Below, in pieces: positions 1-6,610 of a DNA stretch of 45,560 nt (position 1 is the stretch's first letter; every line of letters begins with the position of its first letter). The notes beneath the pieces were generated by a model. It worked only from the letters and a program-made list of their open reading frames with translations. It searched no databases and had not been told where the DNA came from. The stretch comes from Clostridia bacterium (GTDB taxonomy: Bacteria; Bacillota; Clostridia; Christensenellales; Borkfalkiaceae), in assembly GCA_017463425.1 (NCBI GenBank), contig JAFTPE010000024.1, positions 1-45,560 on the forward strand, written 5' to 3'. Position numbers and translations under genes: made by a program.

Positions 1-1358
1 ATAAGACGGCGGAAAAATTGTATTTTACATATGCAAAAGATATGCCGATTTTCGATTACCATTGCCATTTGCCCGAAAAGCAGATTTTGGAAAACAAGCC
101 TTTTGAGGACGTGTTCCAAATTTGGCTTGCTGGCGATCATTATAAGTGGCGTTTGATGCGTAATTTTGGTGTGGACGAAGAATATATCACGGGCAAAAAT
201 ACGACCAATAAAGAAAAATTCCTTACTTATTGCCGTGTTTTGGGTACGGCGTTTGGTAACCCCTTGTATCATTGGTCGCAAGTGGAATTGAAAGAATTTT
301 TTGGTTGCGAAAAGGAAATCAACGAACAAAACGCAGAGGCGATTTGGGAAGAATGTAACGCGTACATAAAAGCGAACAACGTTACGCCTCAGAGCCTTAT
401 CGAACGTTCTAACGTGTCGCACTTGTTCACGACGAACGAAATTTTCGACGATTTGACAACGTTTGAAGAAATTGCAAAAAAGGATTATAAATTCAAGGTA
501 ATCCCTGCATTCCGCGCGGATAAGATTATGAATATCGACGCGAAAGGGTACAAAGCCTTTATTGAAAAATTGGAGGCGTTGACGAACAAAATCGAAACCA
601 TCGACGATTTGGAACAGGCGATTGAAGCAAGACTCGTTGCGTTTAAAAAGGTGGGTACGGTGGCAAGCGATATCGCGGTAGAAAGCGTATATCCCGTTGC
701 GGATAAAAAGCAAGCGAACAAAGTGCTGAAAAAGGCGCTGGCAGGGAAATGTATCTGCGAAGAAAGCGCGAAAATTTTCAAAGGCTATTTGACCTATTTC
801 TTATTCAAGTTGTATGCAAAATACGACGTGGCAACCGAATTGCACGTAGGCGCAATGCGTAACAACAATTCCGTTATGCTCGAAAAATTGGGCTTGGATA
901 CGGGCTATGACAGCATTTCCGAAGAAAACAGCATCAAATATATGTCCCGTTTGTTTGATAAATTGAACAATGAAAATTCACTTCCTAAGACGATTGTGTT
1001 CAACCTCAATCCGAAGATGAATTCGGAAATTATGACGTTGATTGGTTGTTTCCAAAGCGGCGCGGCGAAAGGAAAATTGCAATACGGACCTGCTTGGTGG
1101 TTCTTGGATAACAAAATCGGAATGGAAAAACATCTGGAAGATTTGACGGCAACGGGGCATATCGGGGCGTTTATCGGTATGTTGACAGACAGCCGTTCGC
1201 TCTTGTCCTATCCTCGTCATCATTATTTCAGACGTATTCTTTGCAACTATTTAGGCGGAATGATGGAAAAAGGTGAAATGACCAGCGACGAAACCTTGGT
1301 TGGAAAAGTCGTTGCCGACGTTTGTTATCATAATTCCATTGCATATTTTGGTGTGTAA
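1..1358 (+). CDS. uxaC: Glucuronate (uronate) isomerase, 5' truncated by window edge
   Basis: UxaC interconverts D-glucuronate and D-fructuronate (also D-galacturonate and D-tagaturonate), the first cytoplasmic step of hexuronate breakdown. The reading frame is open from base 3 and reads K-T-A-E-K-L-Y-F before the family hallmark MPIFDYHCHLPE, whose two His belong to the amidohydrolase-fold metal site. The TTG at 18 is therefore not the start; the true start lies a few codons upstream of the window. Further family blocks are GAMRNNNS and the C-terminal PRHHYFRRILCNYLG. The visible length fits the usual 465-470 aa almost complete. It is followed after 45 bp by a YitT gene and then eda and kdgK, which supports a glucuronate operon. 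The mannonate enzymes (uxuA, uxuB) would be outside the window. I am confident of the family. Confidence 0.95.
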   Translation, partial: KTAEKLYFTYAKDMPIFDYHCHLPEKQILENKPFEDVFQIWLAGDHYKWRLMRNFGVDEEYITGKNTTNKEKFLTYCRVLGTAFGNPLYHWSQVELKEFFGCEKEINEQNAEAIWEECNAYIKANNVTPQSLIERSNVSHLFTTNEIFDDLTTFEEIAKKDYKFKVIPAFRADKIMNIDAKGYKAFIEKLEALTNKIETIDDLEQAIEARLVAFKKVGTVASDIAVESVYPVADKKQANKVLKKALAGKCICEESAKIFKGYLTYFLFKLYAKYDVATELHVGAMRNNNSVMLEKLGLDTGYDSISEENSIKYMSRLFDKLNNENSLPKTIVFNLNPKMNSEIMTLIGCFQSGAAKGKLQYGPAWWFLDNKIGMEKHLEDLTATGHIGAFIGMLTDSRSLLSYPRHHYFRRILCNYLGGMMEKGEMTSDETLVGKVVADVCYHNSIAYFGV

Positions 1359-1403
1359 AGGAATATTAAGAAAAAACCGTTTCTTTCAATAGAGGAATAT
1401 CCA

Positions 1404-2279
1404 ATGAACGAAAAGATAAAACAGGGTATTGGCGACGTATTTTGCGCAGTGATAGCAGGATTGGTCGTGGCAATCGCGTATTACTTTTTTCAAAACAGCA
1501 ACGGGTTTGCGCCGGGCGGTGTGGGCGGTCTTGCGACGATAACCTATTATTTAACGGGGTATCAGGTTAGTTGGGCGTTGTTGATGCTTGCATTCAATAT
1601 CCCTATTTTCGTGCTCGTTAGCATTTTCGTTAATAGAAAACTTGGATTGATTCTCATTTTATATATGAGTGTGCAATCGTTCAGCGCGGAATTGTTTGAA
1701 CTGATAGGATTCAAACCCTATTCCGCCGCCAACAACGGCGAAGATTTTGAAATCGTGTTTGCGTGTATTGCAACGGGCGTGATTTCGGGGTTTGGCTTTT
1801 CCTTAATGCTGAGAAGATTCGGCGCGAGTGGCGGTACGTACGCCATTTCCGCGCTCATCAAACGTTTTAAACCTGCAACCAATATTGCATACGTGTCCTT
1901 TTTATTGGACGGAAGCGTGGTGTTCGTTGCCTTTTTCGTGTACGGTATGCGCATTACGCCCGTGATTTGTACGCTGTTGAACCTGTTTATCGCCAACGTT
2001 GTGGTGGATAACGTGTTGACGGGTATTAAAAACGGATATAAATTTGAAATTATTACGGATAAACCCGACGAAGTGTCCAAAGTATTGTTAGAAGAATTGA
2101 AACACGGCGTTACGGAAATTCGGGTGCAAGGTATGTATTCGCACACCGAAAAATATATGCTTGTGTGCATTATCCGTAAAAAGCAAATCGGTCAGATGAT
2201 GAAAATCATTCAAAGATATCCCGGCACGTTTGCCAACTTTGCAAAGGTAAACGAAGTGTTTGGGCGGTTTAAACAATAA
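1404..2279 (+). CDS. YitT family membrane protein (DUF161 + DUF2179)
   Basis: This is a 291-residue integral membrane protein of the YitT family: hydrophobic segments at roughly 10-30, 52-76, 80-95, 115-137, 155-175 and 180-200, then a soluble C-terminal DUF2179-like domain (about 205-290, with the GMYSHTEKYMLVCII block). The family-typical motif FAPGGVGGLATI lies after the first helix. The molecular function of YitT proteins is not established; they are often listed as putative transporters. An AGAGGA site precedes the ATG. It lies between uxaC and eda in the same direction with short gaps, so it is probably co-transcribed, and a second family member occurs on the other side of eda. A role connected to hexuronate uptake or efflux is an inference from context only. 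Confidence 0.85.
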   Translation: MNEKIKQGIGDVFCAVIAGLVVAIAYYFFQNSNGFAPGGVGGLATITYYLTGYQVSWALLMLAFNIPIFVLVSIFVNRKLGLILILYMSVQSFSAELFELIGFKPYSAANNGEDFEIVFACIATGVISGFGFSLMLRRFGASGGTYAISALIKRFKPATNIAYVSFLLDGSVVFVAFFVYGMRITPVICTLLNLFIANVVVDNVLTGIKNGYKFEIITDKPDEVSKVLLEELKHGVTEIRVQGMYSHTEKYMLVCIIRKKQIGQMMKIIQRYPGTFANFAKVNEVFGRFKQ

Positions 2280-2288
2280 ACGTTAAAA

Positions 2289-2302
2289 ACGGCGTATGCC
2301 GT
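2289..2302 (+). other. Small intercistronic hairpin before eda
   Basis: ACGGC-GTAT-GCCGT forms a 5-bp stem in the 51-bp gap between the first YitT gene and eda. It has no U-tract, so it is more likely an mRNA processing or stability element than a terminator. Confidence 0.35.
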
Positions 2303-2330
2303 AAAAATAAACATCAATAGGAGAAAACTT

Positions 2331-2873
2331 ATGGATAAATGTATTCCCGTAGTGGTTATCAAAGAACTGTCCGAAACGGACAAAATTTTATCCGCGCTGA
2401 AAAAGAGTGGTATCAACTGTGCGGAAATTACCTTCCGCACGGCTTGCGCGGCGGAGGCGATTGCGTACGCCGTTAAAAATTATCCCGATATGAACGTCGG
2501 GGCAGGCACGGTTATCAATGCTGAACAATGCGAGGCTGCGTTGGCTGCAGGCGCGAAATTTATCGTATCCCCTGGTCTTTCCGTGGCGGTTGCGAAAATT
2601 TGTAAGGAAAGAAATATTCCCTATTATCCTGGTTGCGTTACGCCTACCGAAATTATGCAGGCGTTGGAATTGGGAATTACCATCGTAAAATTCTTCCCTG
2701 CAAACGTGTACGGCGGATTGAAAGCAATGAAAGCGTTGGTTGCTCCGTTCCCTCAAATCAAATTCATTCCTACGGGTGGCGTAAACCGTGAAAATATCGA
2801 CGAATTTTTGGCTTGGGAAAAGATTTACGCAGTCGGAGGCAGTTTCTTTGTCGACGAGGCTCTTAAATGCTAA
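2331..2873 (+). CDS. eda: KDPG / KHG aldolase
   Basis: Eda cleaves 2-keto-3-deoxy-6-phosphogluconate to pyruvate and glyceraldehyde-3-phosphate, the last step of the hexuronate route. The class I aldolase features are visible: Glu32 and Arg36 in AEITFRT, and the Schiff-base lysine, Lys120, in ITIVKFFPA. The loop GGVN and the C-terminal GGSFF bind phosphate in this family. At 180 residues it is about 25 shorter than typical; the usual first helix is missing, but the AATAGGAG ribosome binding site 7 bp before this ATG argues that the short start is real. The stop codon overlaps the start of the next YitT gene (ATGCTAA), implying translational coupling. It could also act on 4-hydroxy-2-oxoglutarate. 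Confidence 0.93.
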   Translation: MDKCIPVVVIKELSETDKILSALKKSGINCAEITFRTACAAEAIAYAVKNYPDMNVGAGTVINAEQCEAALAAGAKFIVSPGLSVAVAKICKERNIPYYPGCVTPTEIMQALELGITIVKFFPANVYGGLKAMKALVAPFPQIKFIPTGGVNRENIDEFLAWEKIYAVGGSFFVDEALKC

Positions 2874-3739
2874 CGAAAGAAAAGTTTTGGAATGAGGCGA
2901 AAGGATATTTGTTTATGGTGCTTGGCTGTATTGCATACGGCATCAGCACCAGCCTGTTCCTTGCGCCCAATTCGATTGTAGCAGGTGGCGTAACGGGGCT
3001 TTCCGTGTTAATCAGTTTGTTAAACGAGAATATTCCCGTCGGTATGGTTTCCATTGCAATCAATTTGCCCATTCTCATTTTCGGGATTAAATTTCAAGGT
3101 TGGAAATTTATTATTCGTTGTTTGTTGACGGTAGCAACGCTTGGTATCATAACCGACTTGTTGGCATTTTTTCCGTGCTTGACGACGGACGGCGTGTTGT
3201 CGTCTTTGTACGGCGGTATTTGTCAAGGCATAGGGATAGGATTGTTCGTACGATATCAATTTTCTAGCGGTGGAACGGAATTGTTGGGCAGATTGATATC
3301 TCGGTTTATCAAATCGCTGAATATTCCCGTTTGCGTAGGGATTTTAGACGGTATAATCGTCGTATTGGGCGCAATCGTAACCAAAAATCCTGCCAATATG
3401 TTGCACGCGTTGATTGTCGTGTTTGTGAGTACAAAAGTATCGGAAATCATTCTCGTAGGGTTGGAAAAATCCAAACTTTGTATCATTATCACGGACAAGG
3501 GCGCAGAAATTTCCGAAACGCTGTTGAAAAACAGCCCTCGCGGGATTACAATGTTGGACGGACAGGGTATGTATACGCAAAAGGAACATAACGTGTTGTT
3601 GACTTGCGTGAAAAATCCTCAACTGCCCCAGCTCAAACAAATTGTCAAAACCATAGACCCCCACGCGTTTATTATCGTAAACGAATCGGTGGAAGTGCGC
3701 GGACAAGGTTTTAAATCGTTGGAACAAGAAAACGAGTGA
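2867..3739 (+). CDS. YitT family membrane protein, second copy
   Basis: This 290-residue protein is a second YitT family member: five to six hydrophobic segments in the first 195 residues (for example 15-35, 48-68, 75-98, 105-125, 150-168) and a C-terminal DUF2179-like domain (about 200-285, with GQGMYTQKEHNVLLTCV). It shares architecture and the motif P-N-S-I-V-A-G-G-V-T-G-L with the copy at 1404, but is clearly diverged from it. Its ATG overlaps the eda stop by 7 bp, so it is translationally coupled to an aldolase of the hexuronate pathway. That tight linkage is stronger circumstantial evidence of a pathway role than for the first copy. Function is unknown for the family. Confidence 0.85.
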   Translation: MLTKEKFWNEAKGYLFMVLGCIAYGISTSLFLAPNSIVAGGVTGLSVLISLLNENIPVGMVSIAINLPILIFGIKFQGWKFIIRCLLTVATLGIITDLLAFFPCLTTDGVLSSLYGGICQGIGIGLFVRYQFSSGGTELLGRLISRFIKSLNIPVCVGILDGIIVVLGAIVTKNPANMLHALIVVFVSTKVSEIILVGLEKSKLCIIITDKGAEISETLLKNSPRGITMLDGQGMYTQKEHNVLLTCVKNPQLPQLKQIVKTIDPHAFIIVNESVEVRGQGFKSLEQENE

Positions 3740-3784
3740 TAACGGATATTTGTAAGAATATCAAAGAACGTAGAAAGATTTGTC

Positions 3785-3814
3785 TTGCTTTTTTGATTTA
3801 AATGCGTATATAAT
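3785..3814 (+). promoter_or_regulatory. Sigma-A-type promoter for kdgK
   Basis: TTGCTT, an 18-bp spacer and TATAAT lie 61 bp upstream of the kdgK start, so kdgK can be transcribed separately from the upstream operon. An AGAGGTG ribosome binding site follows. Confidence 0.55.
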
Positions 3815-3875
3815 TGATGTATAGACAATAGTAAAAACAAAAATAAAAATAAAATAAAAATAGAGGTGTAATATT

Positions 3876-4898
3876 ATGAAAAAAATCGTTACTTTCGGTG
3901 AATTGATGTTGCGTTTAGCGCCCGAAAATTATTTGCGTTTCGTACAGAGCGAAAAGTACGAGGCAACGTTCGGCGGTGCAGAGGCAAACGTAGCTGTTTC
4001 CCTTGCAAACTACGGTATGGACGTAGCGTTCGTATCCAAATTGCCTACGCACGAAATCGGTCAAGCGGCGGTAAATTCGTTGCGTAAATTTGGCGTAGAT
4101 ACGACGAAAATCGTACGTGGCGGCGAAAGAGTGGGTATTTATTATTGTGAAAAGGGCGCAAGTCAAAGACCGTCCAAGGTCGTTTACGACCGCGCGTATT
4201 CCGCAATCGCAATGGCGAAAAAAGCCGATTTTGATTGGAATACCATTTTCGAGGGTGTAGAATGGTTCCATTTCACGGGAATTACCCCGGCTTTGTCGGA
4301 CGAAACGGCAGAAATTTGCTTGGAGGCTTGTAAAGCGGCTAAAGCGAAGAATATCACGATTTCCTGCGATTTGAACTTCCGTAAAAAACTTTGGAGCAAG
4401 GAAAAAGCAGGCGAAGTGATGGCAAAATTGTGCGAATATATCGATTATTGTATCGCTAACGAAGAAGACGCGAAAGACGTATTTGGTATCGAGGCAGACA
4501 ACACCGACATTTACGGCGGTAAATTGGACAGAAACGGATATATTTCCGTGGCGAAGAAACTGACGGATCGTTTCCATTTTAAGGGCGTTGCAATTACGTT
4601 GAGAGAAAGCAAGAGTGCGAACGACAACGATTGGTCGGGTATGTTGTATACAGGCGGCGAAGCGTATTTCTCTAAGAAATACAGTATGCATATCGTAGAC
4701 CGCGTAGGCGGCGGCGATTCGTTTGGCGGCGGTTTGATTTATTCGCTCGTGAACGGTTATGACGCGCAGAGCGCGATTGAATTTGCGGTGGCTGCAAGCT
4801 GCTTGAAACATTCGATTGAAGGCGATTACAATATGGTTTCCGTTGCGGAAGTGAAGAACCTTGCAGGCGGCGACGCAAGCGGTCGTGTTCAAAGATAA
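3876..4898 (+). CDS. kdgK: 2-keto-3-deoxygluconate kinase (PfkB family)
   Basis: KdgK phosphorylates 2-keto-3-deoxygluconate to KDPG, the substrate of the upstream aldolase. The 340-residue protein has the PfkB sugar-kinase fold: the substrate-binding N-terminal block FGGAEANVAVSLANYG (about residues 32-47), the FHFTGITPALS segment, and PfkB signature 2 DRVGGGDSFGGG with catalytic base Asp281 and the anion-hole glycines. The family assignment is secure; the exact sugar is inferred from the neighbours uxaC and eda. Other PfkB kinases such as fructokinase are possible by motif alone. A strong terminator directly follows, so this is the last gene of the block. Confidence 0.9.
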   Translation: MKKIVTFGELMLRLAPENYLRFVQSEKYEATFGGAEANVAVSLANYGMDVAFVSKLPTHEIGQAAVNSLRKFGVDTTKIVRGGERVGIYYCEKGASQRPSKVVYDRAYSAIAMAKKADFDWNTIFEGVEWFHFTGITPALSDETAEICLEACKAAKAKNITISCDLNFRKKLWSKEKAGEVMAKLCEYIDYCIANEEDAKDVFGIEADNTDIYGGKLDRNGYISVAKKLTDRFHFKGVAITLRESKSANDNDWSGMLYTGGEAYFSKKYSMHIVDRVGGGDSFGGGLIYSLVNGYDAQSAIEFAVAASCLKHSIEGDYNMVSVAEVKNLAGGDASGRVQR

Positions 4899-4921
4899 AT
4901 TTTTTAAATAGAAGAAAGGTG

Positions 4922-4958
4922 TTCCCCGTCGTTTTTCACAACGACGGGGGATTTTTTT
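4922..4958 (+). terminator. Intrinsic terminator after kdgK
   Basis: A 12-bp stem (TTCCCCGTCGTT paired with AACGACGGGGGA, one G-U pair) with a short loop is followed by seven T residues. Confidence 0.9.
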
Positions 4959-4968
4959 ATAAAAACCG

Positions 4969-4997
4969 TTGACAATAACAGAAAAAAATGGTAGAAT
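4969..4997 (+). promoter_or_regulatory. Sigma-A promoter of the structured leader RNA
   Basis: TTGACA, a 17-bp spacer and TAGAAT form a near-consensus promoter placed immediately after the kdgK terminator. The predicted start, about 5004, falls at the first base pairs of the long helix described for the leader. Confidence 0.8.
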
Positions 4998-5002
4998 GAG
5001 AA

Positions 5003-5170
5003 TGCGACATAATTAAATATTTCTAATTATTTTGGAATATACTTCTTTGGTAGAGGTGTATCTTTTCGCATTACAACTTTCCGAATAATTAGTTGTTAAT
5101 TTAATTGTGTCGCAACAAAGCGAGAGAGGCATTTTTACATTTGCCGTTTCGCAAGAGGCGGCATTTTTTT
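5003..5170 (+). ncRNA. Structured leader or small RNA ending in an intrinsic terminator
   Basis: This fills most of the 301-bp gap before the next gene. Positions 5003-5018 pair with 5099-5114 (16 bp, one G-U), closing a domain with two internal hairpins: 5037-5046 with 5052-5061 (10 bp, 5-nt loop) and 5073-5078 with 5091-5096 (6 bp). An alternative 7-bp pairing joins 5001-5007 to 5066-5072. Downstream, 5143-5150 and 5155-5162 form an 8-bp stem with a GCAA tetraloop followed by seven T: an intrinsic terminator. An upstream strand (5120-5123 with 5128-5131) can pair with 5142-5145 and 5149-5152, competing with the terminator. This is the organisation of a riboswitch or attenuator, or of a free-standing sRNA. 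It contains none of the conserved cores I know (T-box, purine, TPP, SAM, lysine, glycine), so the class and ligand are unknown. Confidence 0.6.
5143..5170 (+). terminator. Intrinsic terminator inside the leader, before the 156-aa gene
   Basis: An 8-bp stem closed by a GCAA tetraloop precedes T7. It sits 30 bp before the start codon, so it must be read through for the downstream gene to be expressed. Confidence 0.75.
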
Positions 5171-5199
5171 GCCTAAAAGACAAACGAAAGAGGTGTTAT

Positions 5200-5670
5200 A
5201 TGAGAAGATATTACGTGAATGCGTCGAATGAAAAACGGACAGAGTTGATATTGTGGGCGGAAGACAAGTTGTTTTTTCACGAAATGGAAAAGGAATTTCG
5301 GGAAACTATGGAAAAAGAGCGAAGAAGCAATTTTGAAGACCATTGGAGCGAAGAAGAAAAAGCGAGTTGGGAGAGATTACAGAAAAGATTAGAAATGCAA
5401 AACAATCAGTCTGAGGCAGAAAAACAGGCAAGGGAAAAGGAATTGGACGATTTTTTCGCACAAGTAGACGCGGATATGGAGGCAGATAAAAAACAGGATA
5501 AAGAAATGTTTGCTCTGTTGCCAGAAGAAGTGAAAAGCACGATAACAGACGAAGAAGATTTTTTTGACGGGGTAATGAGCGACGAAACGGAAAAACGTTT
5601 AAAAGAAATGTGTATGATACAACGTTCGATTTTGATATTATTAGAAATGAGAAACAATCCGACAGAGTAA
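5200..5670 (+). CDS. Acidic, helix-rich protein of unknown function
   Basis: I do not recognise this 156-residue protein. It begins MRRYYVNASNEKR and is then almost wholly charged and helical, rich in Glu, Lys and Asp, with heptad-like stretches from about 30 to 100 suggesting coiled coil. There is no signal peptide or membrane segment. The ATG at 5200 is chosen because AAAGAGGTG lies 6 bp upstream; an in-frame GTG at 5107 would start inside the leader helix and lacks a site. Its expression is probably controlled by the preceding terminator-containing leader. Its stop codon lies in the loop of its own terminator. No neighbour suggests a function. Confidence 0.75.
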   Translation: MRRYYVNASNEKRTELILWAEDKLFFHEMEKEFRETMEKERRSNFEDHWSEEEKASWERLQKRLEMQNNQSEAEKQAREKELDDFFAQVDADMEADKKQDKEMFALLPEEVKSTITDEEDFFDGVMSDETEKRLKEMCMIQRSILILLEMRNNPTE

Positions 5671-5691
5671 AATCTGTCGAGTTTCTTTTTT
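5651..5691 (+). terminator. Intrinsic terminator overlapping the stop codon of the 156-aa gene
   Basis: CGACAGA pairs with TCTGTCG around a GTAAAA loop that contains the stop codon, extended by GAAAC/GTTTC, then TTTTTT. Confidence 0.8.
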
Positions 5692-5765
5692 GATAGAAAA
5701 ATGGTAGTAAAACGAAAAAAAGACAAAAAATAGCGAAAAAATCCCACAAAAGCGGTTTGTAAATA

Positions 5766-5794
5766 TTGCAATTTGATAAAAAATATGCTAAAAT
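5766..5794 (+). promoter_or_regulatory. Extended -10 promoter for ppa
   Basis: TTGCAA, 17-bp spacer, TAAAAT with a TG dinucleotide one base upstream of the -10. Confidence 0.65.
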
Positions 5795-5832
5795 AGGAAA
5801 AATAAAATTTTAATTTAAGTAGAGGAAAGAAT

Positions 5833-6363
5833 ATGAACGTTTGGCATGATATTTCGTCGGAACGGATTACGCCCAGAAATTTTGAGGCGTTTATCGAGAT
5901 TCCCAAAGGCTGTAAGACGAAATACGAATTGGATAAGGAAACAGGATTGTTAAAATTGGACAGAGTGTTATACACTTCCACGGTGTATCCGGCAAATTAT
6001 GGGTTTATTCCAAAGACGTTGGCTGAGGACGGCGACCCGTTGGACGTATTGGTGTTGGGAGGCGAAACCATTTATCCTGCGACGCTGGTCAACTGTTATC
6101 CTATTGGGGTAATCACTATGATAGACAATGGGGCGTTAGATGAAAAGATTATTGCAATTCCGTTTGGCGATCCTACGTATAATAATTATTATGATATCCA
6201 CGAATTACCCAAACACGTGTTTGACGAAATGATGCACTTTTTCGAGGTTTACAAATCGTTGGAGCATAAACAAACCACGGTGAAAGAAATTTGTCATAGA
6301 GATGAGGCTATGGATATTATTACAAAGTGTTTGACCGCATACAAGGAAAAATTTGGAAGATAA
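5833..6363 (+). CDS. ppa: Inorganic pyrophosphatase (family I)
   Basis: The enzyme hydrolyses pyrophosphate to phosphate in the cytoplasm, pulling biosynthetic reactions forward. The 176-residue length is normal for bacterial family I enzymes. The signature EDGDPLDVLVL carries the metal-binding aspartates Asp66, Asp68 and Asp71; the substrate-binding segments EIPKGCKTKYELDK, YTSTVYPANYGFIP and the C-terminal HFFEVYKSLEHKQT with conserved Lys are all present. An AGAGGAAAG site precedes the ATG. It is a single-gene transcription unit between a promoter and a terminator. Confidence 0.96.
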   Translation: MNVWHDISSERITPRNFEAFIEIPKGCKTKYELDKETGLLKLDRVLYTSTVYPANYGFIPKTLAEDGDPLDVLVLGGETIYPATLVNCYPIGVITMIDNGALDEKIIAIPFGDPTYNNYYDIHELPKHVFDEMMHFFEVYKSLEHKQTTVKEICHRDEAMDIITKCLTAYKEKFGR

Positions 6364-6383
6364 CGCCGTTTTAAATTGTCAAT

Positions 6384-6423
6384 ATACGAAAAAATGCAGG
6401 GAAAAACCTGCGTTTTTTCGTAT
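6384..6423 (+). terminator. Bidirectional-looking terminator after ppa
   Basis: A 17-bp perfect inverted repeat (arms 6384-6400 and 6407-6423, core GCAGG/CCTGC) with a GAAAAA loop carries its A- and T-tracts within the arms. Confidence 0.85.
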
Positions 6424-6481
6424 GGAATTGTGAAAGTGTAAAAAAATATATATATTTTATAAAAATATTTAGAAAATGGTG

Positions 6482-6510
6482 TTGACAATTAGGGGAAAAA
6501 GAGGTATAAT
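6482..6510 (+). promoter_or_regulatory. Consensus sigma-A promoter of the membrane-protein cluster
   Basis: TTGACA, 17-bp spacer, TATAAT: a perfect consensus promoter. The roughly 94-nt leader to the 6611 start contains small hairpins GGAGC/GCTCC (6524-6550) and CAAACT/AGTTTG. Confidence 0.85.
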
Positions 6511-6610
6511 AGTTTTATAATTAGGAGCATTGATGGGATTTTTGCGCTCCTTTGCGCGTAAAGCCCAACAAACTGATGACGAGTTTGTCAAAACCTACGG
6601 AGGTTACATA

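Noticed and set aside
1-60. TTG at 18 as the start of uxaC
   Set aside because: The frame is open upstream and encodes residues conserved in the family before the FDYHCHL motif; the gene is cut by the window edge.
3915-4892. Open frame of 325 codons on the minus strand
   Set aside because: It is antisense to kdgK and has no ribosome binding site or recognisable motif.
5003-5114. Purine, lysine or TPP riboswitch
   Set aside because: The AGAGGTG stretch superficially resembles the start of a lysine riboswitch, but the rest of the core and its size (about 170 nt) do not fit; purine and TPP core sequences are missing.
5003-5170. 6S RNA
   Set aside because: Size and flanking promoter/terminator would fit, but the interior folds as two hairpins rather than one rod with a central open bubble.
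5107-5199. GTG at 5107 as the start of the 156-aa gene
   Set aside because: It lies inside the long leader helix without a ribosome binding site, while ATG 5200 has AAAGAGGTG at proper spacing.
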